Shown piece by piece: positions 8,105-16,575 of a stretch of 64,000 nt of DNA. Each line of letters begins with the position of its first letter. Position 1 is the stretch's first letter. A program made the position numbers and the translations under genes. A model generated the notes under the pieces. That model saw only the letters and a list, made by a program, of their open reading frames with translations, was not told the DNA's origin and ran no database searches. The stretch is from a virus: positions 1 to 64,000 of IMG/VR virus record IMGVR_UViG_3300035182_002586. The stretch is one strand, 5' to 3'.

Positions 8105-8434
8105 TCAGAGCGCGGGCTCCTCAGCCAAGTGGTCCCACGCGGTCTTCTGCGGCTCTTCGATCGTGGCTCGCCACCAGATCCGAGTCATCTCCGGTTCGAT
8201 GCCGTCGAGATCGAGGTTGTCCCCCTCGTCCGCGCTGAGCACGAACACGTCGGTGCCCACGGGGAAGGTGGAGATCGGAGCGATGTCATCGGGGTCGAGG
8301 TCCATCGTGATGAGACCCCCCTGCCCCTCATCGCACATCTTGTAGATACTCGCGGGGACCACTTCGGTCTCGGGGCCGAGGGTCGTCGGGCGGGTGTCGT
8401 TCGGGATGGAGCAAGCGTAGCGGACAACGGCCAT
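8105..8434 (-). CDS. Unknown protein with C-terminal Trp motif (109 aa)
   Basis: Starts MAVVRYACSIPND; mostly beta-rich. It ends PQKTAWDHLAEEPAL, one of six C-termini in this window that share P-x-S/T-x-W-D/E-H/R-L/I plus acidic residues. Leaderless start 8 nt after a TGTA element. Divergent from the gene at 8478. Confidence 0.8.
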   Translation of the reverse strand: MAVVRYACSIPNDTRPTTLGPETEVVPASIYKMCDEGQGGLITMDLDPDDIAPISTFPVGTDVFVLSADEGDNLDLDGIEPEMTRIWWRATIEEPQKTAWDHLAEEPAL

Positions 8435-8442
8435 ACCCCCAC

Positions 8443-8447
8443 TACAT
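8443..8447 (-). promoter_or_regulatory. ATGTA promoter element (weak variant)
   Basis: AATGTAGTGGGGG on the minus strand, 8 nt before the ATG at 8434. It differs from the consensus in the first two bases. Confidence 0.45.
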
Positions 8448-8477
8448 TGCGAGGGCTTTGATGATCCATCCTAAGAT

Positions 8478-8855
8478 ATGCCGCTTCGGGACTACGGGAG
8501 CGAGTACGCACGTGCCTGTGTGGTGTGGGCCGATGGTCGCGTAGGCGTCGGACCCTGGCGTGAGCCCCTCGACGCGAAAGCCGAGGTCGCCGTCCTGGCT
8601 CGCTCACCTCGAATCCGGCACGTGTGGCTGGAGAGCGAGTCGGACCTGGCAGCCGGTCAAGCCCGTGCCGAGCTGGAAGAAGACGGGTACGTGTCGGCCA
8701 AGGGCTTTCGGGGCCTCGTGCGGATCAGCACGAACCTCCGCTCTGAGGTGGATCTGCCGGACGACGTGTTCTCCCTGCAAGAAGAGCCCGAGTGGGACGA
8801 CGAGCACACGTGGGAGGAAGTCACCGACGACGGGATCGAACGCCCGGAGGAGTGA
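8478..8855 (+). CDS. Unknown acidic protein (125 aa)
   Basis: Starts MPLRDYGSEYAR and ends in a strongly acidic tail. No family recognised. No Shine-Dalgarno sequence and no clean GGTGTA element; TAAGAT lies directly before the ATG. First of three plus-strand genes (8478, 8876, 9292). Confidence 0.75.
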   Translation: MPLRDYGSEYARACVVWADGRVGVGPWREPLDAKAEVAVLARSPRIRHVWLESESDLAAGQARAELEEDGYVSAKGFRGLVRISTNLRSEVDLPDDVFSLQEEPEWDDEHTWEEVTDDGIERPEE

Positions 8856-8858
8856 CTT

Positions 8859-8864
8859 GGTGTA
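8859..8864 (+). promoter_or_regulatory. GGTGTA leaderless promoter element
   Basis: TTGGTGTAGAAG, 11 nt before the GTG at 8876 and immediately after the stop of the preceding gene. Confidence 0.6.
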
Positions 8865-8875
8865 GAAGCCCCGAC

Positions 8876-9295
8876 GTGGCGTTCAACACCTTGTGGCCGC
8901 AACCGGAGCCGGAACCTCCGCCTACCTTGTGGGCGCTGGTCCTCGAAGACCCTTTCGGCCCCCCACCGCCCCCGCTACCACCCCCACCCCCAGACCCTCG
9001 TTTCGGCGTGGCCGGCATCCGTGACCCCGACGCCCCCTGCCACATGTTCGACGACTCAGGATGGGGCCCGAAAAACGGGGACTGTGATACGGACGGACAC
9101 TACCTCTGCGATGAATGCTCCCACATGTCGTTGCGGACGTACCGAGAGCGCCACGAGAAGTGCACCCTCTGCGGGATCCCCCTGGTCTGTGCCCCCTGGA
9201 GTCGTGAGCCGAGCATGTGCCCCTTCTGCGATGAAGAGTGGCTCGCGAAAGAGAGTGCCCGTCACCAGCAGGCCCGTCTGAAGGTGGTCCGATGA
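8876..9295 (+). CDS. Proline-rich zinc-knuckle protein (139 aa)
   Basis: The start is the GTG at 8876 (reads M/V-AFNTLWPQ), placed by the GGTGTA element 11 nt upstream; a longer frame runs back into the previous gene. The N-terminal third is proline-rich with runs of five prolines. The C-terminal half has three CxxC knuckles (CDEC, CTLC, CPFC) with His residues between them, like a RING or double zinc ribbon. Possible protein- or nucleic-acid-binding adaptor. Confidence 0.8.
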   Translation: MAFNTLWPQPEPEPPPTLWALVLEDPFGPPPPPLPPPPPDPRFGVAGIRDPDAPCHMFDDSGWGPKNGDCDTDGHYLCDECSHMSLRTYRERHEKCTLCGIPLVCAPWSREPSMCPFCDEEWLAKESARHQQARLKVVR

Positions 9296-9603
9296 CGCCC
9301 TACATCCCGCCTGACGGTCAGACCACGATCCACGACAACAACGTGACGCAGACCTGCACCATCTCCCTCACAGCTACGGCCGCGACGACGAACCCCATCG
9401 TTCTCACGTACCCTGCGGACCCCATCGACCCTCCGTGGCCCCGCAACCGTAGCGACCGCCTCATCTTGAAGTCCCTCAAGGAAGCGGGCATCGTGGCCGC
9501 CGTCCGCCGGGCGGAATCTCTCTTCGGTCCCCGGAAGCTGGCTTCCGACCCCTCCGCCTGGAACGCCCGGTTCTGGTCGATGTTGCAGCGCCGTCGCCCC
9601 TGA
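9292..9603 (+). CDS. Unknown protein (103 aa)
   Basis: The ATG overlaps the upstream TGA (ATGA), so translation is coupled to the zinc-knuckle gene. The N-terminal half is Thr-rich and beta-like. The C-terminal half is basic (LFGPRKLASD, ending QRRRP). No family recognised. Confidence 0.7.
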   Translation: MTPYIPPDGQTTIHDNNVTQTCTISLTATAATTNPIVLTYPADPIDPPWPRNRSDRLILKSLKEAGIVAAVRRAESLFGPRKLASDPSAWNARFWSMLQRRRP

Positions 9604-9611
9604 CACAGAAT

Positions 9612-9773
9612 CTAGGGGTCGAAGTAGAGCCGCCCCAGCGGTCCACCCGTAAGGCTCCGGCGTCCAAGAGCGAACAACCCAGTAGCAGCACCGGACAACA
9701 CGTGGGGCCCCGTCTTGCCGGAGAGCGCGGGGCCTTCGACGCTAGCCCTTCTATCGAAATCCTCCTGGTGCAT
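9612..9773 (-). CDS. Possible small ORF (53 aa), doubtful
   Basis: An open frame (MHQEDFDRRAS...) that fills the otherwise empty 9604-9771 interval. Its ATG shares the palindromic CATG with the first possible topoisomerase start. No promoter element lies upstream and codon bias is unremarkable. If it is not a gene, this stretch holds nothing I recognise. Confidence 0.3.
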   Translation of the reverse strand: MHQEDFDRRASVEGPALSGKTGPHVLSGAATGLFALGRRSLTGGPLGRLYFDP

Positions 9774-10671
9774 GGCCCCCGGAATGGTTCTTCGAGTTGC
9801 TGCCCGGTTCCAGGTTGAAAACCAGGAGGGGCGGGTACGGCTTGCAGCTAAGTACAAGGGCAAGACAGTTTCCGAAGAAGGGAACGTCATCTACCAGTAC
9901 AGTGAACGGCAGATCGCACTCCGCAACAAGGCGAAGGCCGAGAAAATCGAGGGCCTGAAAAGGCACATCGGTGACCTTCGGGCGACCGTCAAGAAAGATC
10001 TCCGCTCGGAAGATCCCGAGACGATGTTGACAGCACTCGCGGTGGCCTTGATGGACCACACGTTCGAGAGAGTCGGCAACGAGGAGTCAGCCAAGGACGG
10101 GCACGTTGGAGTGACTGGCTGGGCAAAAAAGCACATCAGCTTCGGCAAAAAAGTCACCGTCAGGTACGTCGGAAAGTCCGGCGTGAAGCACACAAAAGAG
10201 ATTACAGACGCGGGCCTAAAGAAGGCGCTCCGTGACGCCTATGAAGCGGTCGATGGGGACAACGAAAGCATCTTCTCGTGGGACGGCGGAAAGGTAACGG
10301 CCGAGAAGGTCAACGCCTACTTGGAGGAGTTTGGCATCACTGCGAAGGACATCCGAGGCTTCCACGCGAATGACACGATGCACGAGGCCCTACGAGCTGC
10401 ACGCAAAGCAGGCGGAAAGCTCCCCGAGGACAAGAAAGCTAGGGAGAAGCAACTCAAGGAGGAGTTCAAGAAAGCTCTCGAAGAGACGGCGGATGTCGTC
10501 GGCCACGAGCCTGCGACCCTCCGTTCACAGTACTTGGTCCCGGGGCTAGAGTCGGACTACCTACGGGACGGTACGATAACGGACTCTTTCATCAAGTCCT
10601 CTTCCAGTCTTGCAGCACGCGTCGTCGACCGTTATCTTAGGGTGCATGAAGTGGGTGATCTACGTCCTTGA
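9772..10671 (+). CDS. DNA topoisomerase IB
   Basis: A type IB topoisomerase relaxes supercoils through a 3'-phosphotyrosine intermediate. From the ATG at 9772 (299 aa) the catalytic set can be placed by analogy with the poxvirus enzyme: Arg100 in FERVGNEE, Lys135 in VGKSG, Arg195 in IRGFHAND, His245 in VGHEPATLRSQY and nucleophile Tyr254. The His-to-Tyr spacing of nine is the same as in vaccinia. The N-terminus carries the VLRVAARF motif also seen in two other proteins here. An alternative ATG at 9784 would start exactly at that motif. The end overlaps the GIY-YIG gene by 26 nt. Confidence 0.88.
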   Translation: MAPGMVLRVAARFQVENQEGRVRLAAKYKGKTVSEEGNVIYQYSERQIALRNKAKAEKIEGLKRHIGDLRATVKKDLRSEDPETMLTALAVALMDHTFERVGNEESAKDGHVGVTGWAKKHISFGKKVTVRYVGKSGVKHTKEITDAGLKKALRDAYEAVDGDNESIFSWDGGKVTAEKVNAYLEEFGITAKDIRGFHANDTMHEALRAARKAGGKLPEDKKAREKQLKEEFKKALEETADVVGHEPATLRSQYLVPGLESDYLRDGTITDSFIKSSSSLAARVVDRYLRVHEVGDLRP

Positions 10672-11376
10672 GGATCCGCGTCCGGTACGTAGGAGTGACC
10701 CACCAAGAACCTAAGAAGCGGCTTCTCAATCATCTATCCCGAGCCCGAAAGGGTGCTCGTTACCATCTGTTCAACTGGATCCGAAAACTGCTAACGGAAG
10801 GCGTCGAGCCTACTTTGCGGGTAATCGAAACCGGGTCTGGGGACGGGTGGGGCGAGGCCGAGGCCAAGTGGATTACACGGCACCGCCTTCAAGGGTGTGC
10901 CCTCACGAACGCTACGGATGGAGGTGAGGGTTGCCCCGGGCATACGGTATCCGACGAAGCTCGCGCAAAGATCCGTGCTGCTCGTTTGGGGAAGCCTCTG
11001 ACAGAAGAACACAAGGCGAAGGTGGCTGCTGGTAACCGAGGGAAGAAGATGTCCCCGGAATCCATCGCTAGGGGCGTCGATAAGCGACGGGGGCTCAAGC
11101 ACACACCAGAAGCTAAAGCGAAGATCTCCGCCTCACGTAAAGGGGGGGAAAGGGTGGAAGCCTACCCCCGAGCAACTCGCTCAACGGGCCGAAGCTATCA
11201 AGACAGCCCTGGCGGCGAAACGTGCCTCCGGTTGGGTCAGACCCCCTGTGAGCAAGGAAGCGTGCGAAAAGATCAGTGCCTCTAAGAAAGGGTGGAAGCC
11301 TACCCCCGAGGCAAGAGCACGGATGTCTGCCGCGAGGCGACAACGGGACGCTTCACGCAAGACCGACCCGGTGTAG
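10646..11376 (+). pseudogene. GIY-YIG/NUMOD3-type homing endonuclease, broken by two frame breaks
   Basis: The gene begins at the ATG at 10646 (MKWVIYVLEDPR), a GIY-YIG N-terminus. The family then expects RYVGVT, which lies in the next frame, so a frame change is needed near 10680. The central part continues with NUMOD3-like repeats (ARAKIRAARLGKP, AKISASRKG). At a run of seven G (11142-11148) the frame breaks again, and dropping one G restores GKGWKPTPEQ and further repeats down to the TAG at 11374-11376. Each break needs one extra base removed (731 nt, minus 2, is 243 codons). The longest intact piece is 10668-11285. It sits directly after the topoisomerase gene, as expected for an inserted homing gene. 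Either a decayed gene or sequencing indels. Confidence 0.75.
11370..11375 (+). promoter_or_regulatory. GGTGTA promoter element overlapping a stop codon
   Basis: CCGGTGTAGATG, 10 nt before the ATG at 11386. Its TAG ends the GIY-YIG frame. GAGGGGG follows, so both leaderless and Shine-Dalgarno starts are possible. Confidence 0.55.
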
Positions 11377-11385
11377 ATGAGGGGG

Positions 11386-11961
11386 ATGCCCACCCCCCTC
11401 CAGATCGCCCCCAAGACCACCCTTCTCGTCACCGGTCGAGTCGGCGTGGGCAAGTCGCAGTTCCTCTACCACCTCGCGATCGACCATTCCCAGCGAGGGC
11501 AGAGGGTTCAGCTCTGGTCTCGTGACCTGGACCCCAACCGCCTCTCGGCACGTCTGCGATCGCACGGGGCAGGGCACGTGGAGGTCATCTCGGACCCCAT
11601 CACCGAGTCCCTGGCGGACGTCGCAATCAGGAAAGGGGTGGACCTCCTCTTGATCGACGACATCCACGAGATTCTCATGTCTGCGGACCCCTACGACCAA
11701 CCCGTAGGGTCGGGTGCCGCGGGGACCAAGATCATCGTCGACACAGCACGCGCCAAGGGTCTGCCTCTCGTTGCCACGATGGCACGGAGAGGCCCGAAGG
11801 ACGGGAAGGACCCAAACGTGGACGCGGGGGTCGGAGGGCTCTTCGACGAGTACTGGTGGTTCCGCACGACGCTGAACGTCGAGTGTCTGCGGGGCGCAGA
11901 TACGACACGGGCCTTCTACGTCGAACCCCTCGTCGACCGTCCTGTCCTGCACCACATCTGA
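11386..11961 (+). CDS. RecA-fold P-loop ATPase (191 aa)
   Basis: Walker A GRVGVGKS at residues 17-24 and Walker B LLLIDD near residue 88, followed by a Gly-rich stretch and a conserved-looking TMARRG segment. It resembles a single-domain DnaB/RadA/KaiC-type ATPase without an N-terminal partner domain. A role as a replicative helicase or as a loader (DnaC-like) cannot be separated by eye. I prefer the ATG at 11386 over 11377 because it gives the usual 10-nt spacing to GGTGTA. It is convergent with the DUF2325-like gene across a hairpin. Confidence 0.75.
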   Translation: MPTPLQIAPKTTLLVTGRVGVGKSQFLYHLAIDHSQRGQRVQLWSRDLDPNRLSARLRSHGAGHVEVISDPITESLADVAIRKGVDLLLIDDIHEILMSADPYDQPVGSGAAGTKIIVDTARAKGLPLVATMARRGPKDGKDPNVDAGVGGLFDEYWWFRTTLNVECLRGADTTRAFYVEPLVDRPVLHHI

Positions 11962-11965
11962 GAAG

Positions 11966-11994
11966 TCCCCGGTGAGCCCCCAACTCACCGGGGA
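11966..11994. terminator. Bidirectional terminator-like hairpin
   Basis: A perfect 11-bp stem (TCCCCGGTGAG / CTCACCGGGGA) with a 7-nt loop in the 40-nt gap between convergent genes ending at 11961 and 12002. There is no T-tract on either side, so it may be a hairpin that protects mRNA ends rather than an intrinsic terminator. Confidence 0.6.
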
Positions 11995-12001
11995 TCCAGA
12001 C

Positions 12002-13237
12002 CTACTGCGCGGCTGCGGCCGCGGGCTTCCCAGAGAGCTGCCGCTCGATGTCGTTGAGAGCATCCGCGATCGAGGCCACGCCCGCTTTGTCCGCCGCCGC
12101 GAAGGGGGTGTTCGTGGCCTTGCAGGCGGCCTGCACGTCATACCACGCATTGTGACTCGTGAGCCCCTCTAGGAAGACGATGGCTCCGATGCGCCCCGCG
12201 CGGACGCGCTTCACCACACCCTTGATGTCCTTCGACGAGCCATTGTCGATCGAGAACCACCCCGGCTCGATACCGAAGCGCTCTTTCACCAGCTCGATCT
12301 TCTCCTCCCGGCGAAGCCCACCGACGAGGTAGAGCCCTGCGTCCTCGATGCGCTTCCGGAGGTTGGGCAGCTCCGGCCAGTCGTACGTCACCGGGCTCTC
12401 GGCGCGTTCCTTCTCCTTGGCTGGACGAGAGACGCGCGGTCCAGCCGGGGCTTGCGCGGCATCCCGGTCGAAGCGTTGGAGCCGGCGACGGGCATCCTGT
12501 GCAAGGAGGTGCCAGTTGTCGCGGAACGTCGGCGAAAGCCCCTTGATGAACCCGATCTCTTCCGGTAGCCCGCGCACGAACCCGTCGATGCGCTGCATGA
12601 GGCGTTCGAGCCGCCGATGGACCGGGTGGTCCATCTCGATGTGCCCCATGATCTGTCGCGCCTCGGCCACGATCGCCTGGAGCATGGGCTGGAGACGCAA
12701 CGCGTGATCTTCGGCGTCGGCCTTCTCGAACTCGGCGAGAAGGGCCTCCGCCTTGGCGATCTCTGCGCGCGTTGGAACATGACGGACGATCACTTCCCGA
12801 ACGGTGTCCGCGTCGTTCGAGGGCACGGCTCGCAGAGCGGACTCACTCAGCTCCGCGGGTCGGGGTACGGCTCGCAGGATCACCGGAACTGCGGGAGCCT
12901 CTTGGGGAACCGGTTCCGGGACCACTGGCGCGTCCTGTGGGGGCTCGTCGGCAACAGCAGGGGCTTCCTCCGGTAGGTCTCCCAACAGGCTGAGGAGCGC
13001 CCGGAGAGAGCTGCGGAGGTGCAACGCCGAGGGGTCGTCCTCGGGCGGAGGTAGCGGGTCGTGACCAAGCACCGAGAACACTTCGGTATGCACGTCGTGC
13101 TCGGCCTTACGGCGAGCGTGGGTGAGGTACGGATCGAGCCATCGGCGGACATCCTCGACAGCACCCGCCACGGGGGTGGTCCGAATCTCCACGCGTTTTC
13201 GAACCGCCTCCAGCAGCTTCTCGTTCAAGCCTTCCAT
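12002..13237 (-). CDS. DUF2325-like C-terminal domain protein (411 aa)
   Basis: The start is the ATG at 13237, preceded by GAGAGG; an ATG at 13249 is also possible. Residues about 1-70 are helical, 95-150 are Pro/Ala-rich and 170-290 are helical again. The last ~105 residues (LYLVGGLRREEK, a region after KGVVKRVRAGR, HNAWYDVQAACK, final S-IADAL) match the layout of DUF2325: a Gly-rich strand first, a conserved His and Cys in the middle and a small Rossmann-like end. The function of that family is unknown. It is transcribed divergently from the gene at 13330. Confidence 0.75.
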   Translation of the reverse strand: MEGLNEKLLEAVRKRVEIRTTPVAGAVEDVRRWLDPYLTHARRKAEHDVHTEVFSVLGHDPLPPPEDDPSALHLRSSLRALLSLLGDLPEEAPAVADEPPQDAPVVPEPVPQEAPAVPVILRAVPRPAELSESALRAVPSNDADTVREVIVRHVPTRAEIAKAEALLAEFEKADAEDHALRLQPMLQAIVAEARQIMGHIEMDHPVHRRLERLMQRIDGFVRGLPEEIGFIKGLSPTFRDNWHLLAQDARRRLQRFDRDAAQAPAGPRVSRPAKEKERAESPVTYDWPELPNLRKRIEDAGLYLVGGLRREEKIELVKERFGIEPGWFSIDNGSSKDIKGVVKRVRAGRIGAIVFLEGLTSHNAWYDVQAACKATNTPFAAADKAGVASIADALNDIERQLSGKPAAAAAQ

Positions 13238-13295
13238 GGCGCCTCTCATAGGTGGGTCCCCGCGCCCCCTGTGGATGCGGCCACGTGATTCTGTG

Positions 13296-13317
13296 TACAC
13301 CGGGGCGAGCTGGTGTA
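13296..13317. promoter_or_regulatory. Divergent GGTGTA promoter pair
   Basis: A minus-strand GGTGTA at 13296-13301 serves the DUF2325-like gene (long leader, about 58 nt). A plus-strand GGTGTACCCT at 13312-13317 is 12 nt before the ATG at 13330 (leaderless spacing). GTGTACAC at the first site is itself palindromic. Confidence 0.6.
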
Positions 13318-13329
13318 CCCTCACCCACG

Positions 13330-13890
13330 ATGCTCACGAAGAACGCTGTCAAGGCTGTCCGCGCGTACGAGAAGGCAACCCCAGATCGGGATGTCGCCCG
13401 TGCCCGAGTCACCGAAGGACACGTGACGCCTGGCCCCTACCTGGCCCTACCTCTCATCGGATGGCTCGCGCAGGTGGGAGGAGCACGCTTCCTCAGCCTC
13501 GGAATGGCGCTCATCCGCATCTCGGACAACTCGCCCGTCGGAAGTCTCGGGTGGGCCATCCCGTTCGGACCGAGAACGGACGAGACCTGTGCAAACGTCC
13601 TCGCAGCTCTCGGGTGGGACGGCCGCATCTGGCCCACGAACCCCGGCTGGCCGACGGGCACCGACCGAGAGGAGGCGATCCGCACGATGCTCGACGAGGC
13701 CAACCTCGGCAACGCGATCGTCTTCCCTCCGGATGAGACGCGTGGCGCCCCGGCCGTGCGCATCAATGTCCTTGCGAGTTCGGGCCCCTTCACCCTGGAC
13801 CCGTCTTGCGTGGGGGCTGCCAACGTCCCGGAGAGCTGGAAGCAGCGCCTTTGGGCGCTCGTCTCCGACCCCGCTTGGTTCCAGCGCTAG
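13330..13890 (+). CDS. Unknown protein (186 aa)
   Basis: The start at 13330 (MLTKNAVKAVRAY) is set by the promoter spacing; a longer frame would run through the promoter. Mixed alpha/beta with a Trp/Pro-rich centre (WDGRIWPTNPGWP). No family recognised. Convergent with the next gene, sharing a CTAG stop overlap (13887-13890). Confidence 0.75.
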   Translation: MLTKNAVKAVRAYEKATPDRDVARARVTEGHVTPGPYLALPLIGWLAQVGGARFLSLGMALIRISDNSPVGSLGWAIPFGPRTDETCANVLAALGWDGRIWPTNPGWPTGTDREEAIRTMLDEANLGNAIVFPPDETRGAPAVRINVLASSGPFTLDPSCVGAANVPESWKQRLWALVSDPAWFQR

Positions 13891-14423
13891 AAGCCCTCTT
13901 CGAGGATCCGATCCCATAGGGTGGGTGGGAGTGTCTTCTCTTGCGGCTTCTCCTGCGGAGTCAACGTGAACCCCGTGAGGGGCACCGCGGTGAACGGCGC
14001 CACTTCCCGCTGCTCCGTGAAGAACGGTTCGGCAGGGACGAGAACCAACCGCACTTCGTCCCGCGGGCTGAGCACGTCTTGGATGTGGCGCACCTCGCGG
14101 ACGATGTGAAGCACAGGCTCGTCATCCCCGTTCAGACGAAGAGCCACGCCGTCCAGGGGCCGCAGGTTGAACAACCTGGGGATCATACGGCCATCGATGA
14201 TGATATCCCCACCACGGTCGGACATGCGAGACTCTACGGTGAGGACCCCCGCTGACCCGAAGGACACGTCCGGGGGAACCCCCGGTTCATCCTCTGCGCT
14301 GAGGCTGTCTTCCAGTGCGTTCGCGATCCGCACCGCTTCACCGTGCTGCGCGAAGTCAGCCTCACCTCGAAGTAGGTCGAGAAGGAACCGCGCCGTGTCC
14401 TCGGCCAGCGTGATCGTCGGCAC
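13887..14423 (-). CDS. Unknown protein with C-terminal Trp motif (178 aa)
   Basis: Starts with GTG (M/V-PTITLAEDTAR), 10 nt after a TTGTA element. Mostly beta-rich. It ends PPTLWDRILEEGF, a member of the shared C-terminal tryptophan set, preceded by a Pro/Gln/Lys-rich linker (EKPQEKT). Divergent from 14489, whose product carries the same kind of C-terminus. Confidence 0.8.
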   Translation of the reverse strand: MPTITLAEDTARFLLDLLRGEADFAQHGEAVRIANALEDSLSAEDEPGVPPDVSFGSAGVLTVESRMSDRGGDIIIDGRMIPRLFNLRPLDGVALRLNGDDEPVLHIVREVRHIQDVLSPRDEVRLVLVPAEPFFTEQREVAPFTAVPLTGFTLTPQEKPQEKTLPPTLWDRILEEGF

Positions 14424-14433
14424 ATGTCGATGC

Positions 14434-14476
14434 TACAACGCCAGAACCGCCCTCGCCAGAGGTTGCACTAGGTGTA
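14434..14476. promoter_or_regulatory. Divergent promoter pair
   Basis: A minus-strand TTGTAG at 14434-14438 is 10 nt before the GTG at 14423. A plus-strand GGTGTACCCT at 14471-14476 is 12 nt before the ATG at 14489. Neither gene has a Shine-Dalgarno sequence. Confidence 0.55.
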
Positions 14477-14488
14477 CCCTTCAAGCAG

Positions 14489-15139
14489 ATGGACGCAGCA
14501 TCCCTCGCACAGTTGTACGCCGAGCTGAGCCCACTTCTCCAGGAAGTGTCTCTTCGGATGCGGCCGTTCGAGGAGGCCGTCACGGTCCCTGACAGTGGGA
14601 CGGGGATGGCCGACAACTACAGCTACATCATGTCGGGGCCCGACGAGGTGTACCTCGGTGTCTACGAGATCCTCCACAAGGTCGCCCCGGCTGGCAGGAG
14701 TGCCCGAGGGAAGACGGCCGCCAAGTGGGAGAAGACGGGCCGACACGCCCTCTTCCTGTCTGCGCTGAACCTCCCCCGGAAGACCTATCACCAGCTCTCG
14801 GACGGCACATTCCCCCTCGAACGCGTCGTGACCGAAGCTCAACGGGTCATCCTCCGTCAGCGTAAGGATCGGGTCGAGGCCGAGCAGCGGCGGCGCCACA
14901 AGCAGAACTACACGGAGGTGGCTACCCGCTTGGCCAAACAGTTCCACCTCGACGACTCCGACGTGGATTGCCTCACCACTGGAAGGCCCGAAGGGGTCGA
15001 GCTGTCCTTCACGGGGCTCTCTGAGGATCGAGCACGACAGCTTCTCTCCCTGGCGCGTCAGGCGGGCTTCATCCAGAGACCACACGAACAGAAGACGCCC
15101 CTCCCCTCCATGTGGGACCACTTGCTGGACGAGAGCTGA
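14489..15139 (+). CDS. Unknown protein with C-terminal Trp motif (216 aa)
   Basis: Starts MDAASLAQLYAEL; helical, with a basic central segment (RQRKDRVEAEQRRRHK) that could bind nucleic acid. It ends PLPSMWDHLLDES, close to the end of the next gene product. The TGA overlaps the next ATG (TGATG). No family recognised. Confidence 0.8.
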   Translation: MDAASLAQLYAELSPLLQEVSLRMRPFEEAVTVPDSGTGMADNYSYIMSGPDEVYLGVYEILHKVAPAGRSARGKTAAKWEKTGRHALFLSALNLPRKTYHQLSDGTFPLERVVTEAQRVILRQRKDRVEAEQRRRHKQNYTEVATRLAKQFHLDDSDVDCLTTGRPEGVELSFTGLSEDRARQLLSLARQAGFIQRPHEQKTPLPSMWDHLLDES

Positions 15140-15576
15140 TGCCCCACAAGCTCAACCCAACGCAGCTCGATGTACTGTCCGTCTTGGACTGGCTGATGGA
15201 TCGATCCACGGACGCACGAGGTACGGGACGCACGTACGTCACAGCCATCGCTTGCATCCGCGCTGCGTGTCGGAACCCCTCGCAGTGGATCAGCGTGCAC
15301 GACTACCAGACGGCAGACCTACGCGCGCACCGACATCTCTTCGGCGTGATCATGGGGCTGATCCACGAGGACACCAACACGTATCACGGGCACCCCCTTG
15401 CGCGATGGGTGCGGGAGGAGGGGCACGGTCACATGTTCGTCCTTGACCTGCCTGCGCCCGTAGAGGACTGGTTGCCTGTGGGGGCGGTGGACATCTCCAT
15501 GATCCGGCTACCGCCCTCGGGACCGCCCCCATCCCCGACTGCGTGGGAGCACCTTCTCGACGAGGGTGCGATCTAG
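15139..15576 (+). CDS. Unknown protein with C-terminal Trp motif (145 aa)
   Basis: The start at 15139 (MPHKLNPTQLDV) overlaps the upstream stop. A helical N-terminus is followed by a His-rich middle. It ends PSPTAWEHLLDEGAI. Its TAG stop is shared within CTAG with the convergent Dam gene (15573-15576). Adjacent genes with the same C-terminal motif suggest a shared partner rather than gene duplication, since the bodies do not look alike. Confidence 0.8.
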   Translation: MPHKLNPTQLDVLSVLDWLMDRSTDARGTGRTYVTAIACIRAACRNPSQWISVHDYQTADLRAHRHLFGVIMGLIHEDTNTYHGHPLARWVREEGHGHMFVLDLPAPVEDWLPVGAVDISMIRLPPSGPPPSPTAWEHLLDEGAI

Positions 15577-16565
15577 GCAGGATCGTCGTCGATGTCGTAG
15601 GGCGGTCGCTCGACGACTGCGGCCAGAGCTTCGGGGAGAGCCGTGCTGTCCTCCTCGATCGCCTCTGTGTCCTCGACTTCGATGGGGGTAGAGATGGGTG
15701 GGATCGACTCCCCGCTGCGCCAGGTCGACGGTGACCGTCGACCGACAATAATCAGTTCGCTGATCGCCCCCCGGCCATTCGCCTTCGAGTTGATCGGGCG
15801 ACGCACCAGGACCGGGTGCAGCTCGAAGCCCTCATAAAGGGTCCGCACGATCTCCGTGTCAGAGTTCGATGCGACGACCGCTACCCCGCGCTCGACCAGA
15901 TCCTTGAAGAGCGCTGCGAGACGGTACTGCGCGTCGATGCCGAACCCGTTGGACGTGTACGACGTGAAGTCCGAGGTTGCGTTGACGGGGACGTAGGGAG
16001 GATCGAAGTACACAAGGTCGCCGTGTTTGGCGTCCGCACAGGCATCGGCGAAGTCCCCCTGCTTGATCGAGGCCCACCGATCCAGAATCGCCGAGCATGC
16101 ACGGAGGTTCACAGGGTCGCAGATGCGCGGGTTCTTATACTTGCCGAACGGGACGTTGAATTTGCCTGTCTTGTTCACGCGGTAGAGGCCGTTGAAGCAC
16201 GTGCGGTTGAGGAACAGCAGACGCGCCGCCCGGGTGATGGGGTCGAGGGATTCCGTGTGGAGAGCCCGCCACCACTCGAACGTCGAACGAGCATCCAGCT
16301 TGTACGCGTCGGTGATCTCCGAGAGCTTCGTGATCAGCTCCTCGGGGAAGTCTCGGATGGTGCGGTAGGCGGTGACCAGCTCGTCGTTCCAGTCGTTGAT
16401 GACTGCGCGCTCGAACCGGCCTTCGGCCGCAAGGGCGAAGAAGAGGGCACCGCCGCCGATGAACGGTTCGTAGTAGGTACGAACCCTCTTCGGGAAGAGG
16501 TCGAGGAGCGTGGGTAGGAGGGCCGTCTTCCCTCCCGCCCACTTCATGAAGGGGTGCGCTTGCAT
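15573..16565 (-). CDS. DNA adenine methyltransferase, Dam/D12 class
   Basis: A D12-class N6-adenine methyltransferase, which would modify phage or host DNA. FMKWAGGK near the N-terminus is the SAM-binding motif I of the family, NRTCFNGLYRVN is typical of Dam, and DPPY (in VYFDPPYVP) is the catalytic motif IV. The last ~60 residues are an acidic, Pro-rich extension not usual in Dam. The start at the ATG at 16565 is set by GGTGTA 10 nt upstream; a GTG inside that element is not a likely start. Length is 330 aa. Confidence 0.9.
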   Translation of the reverse strand: MQAHPFMKWAGGKTALLPTLLDLFPKRVRTYYEPFIGGGALFFALAAEGRFERAVINDWNDELVTAYRTIRDFPEELITKLSEITDAYKLDARSTFEWWRALHTESLDPITRAARLLFLNRTCFNGLYRVNKTGKFNVPFGKYKNPRICDPVNLRACSAILDRWASIKQGDFADACADAKHGDLVYFDPPYVPVNATSDFTSYTSNGFGIDAQYRLAALFKDLVERGVAVVASNSDTEIVRTLYEGFELHPVLVRRPINSKANGRGAISELIIVGRRSPSTWRSGESIPPISTPIEVEDTEAIEEDSTALPEALAAVVERPPYDIDDDPA

Positions 16566-16575
16566 AGCGGGCCGG

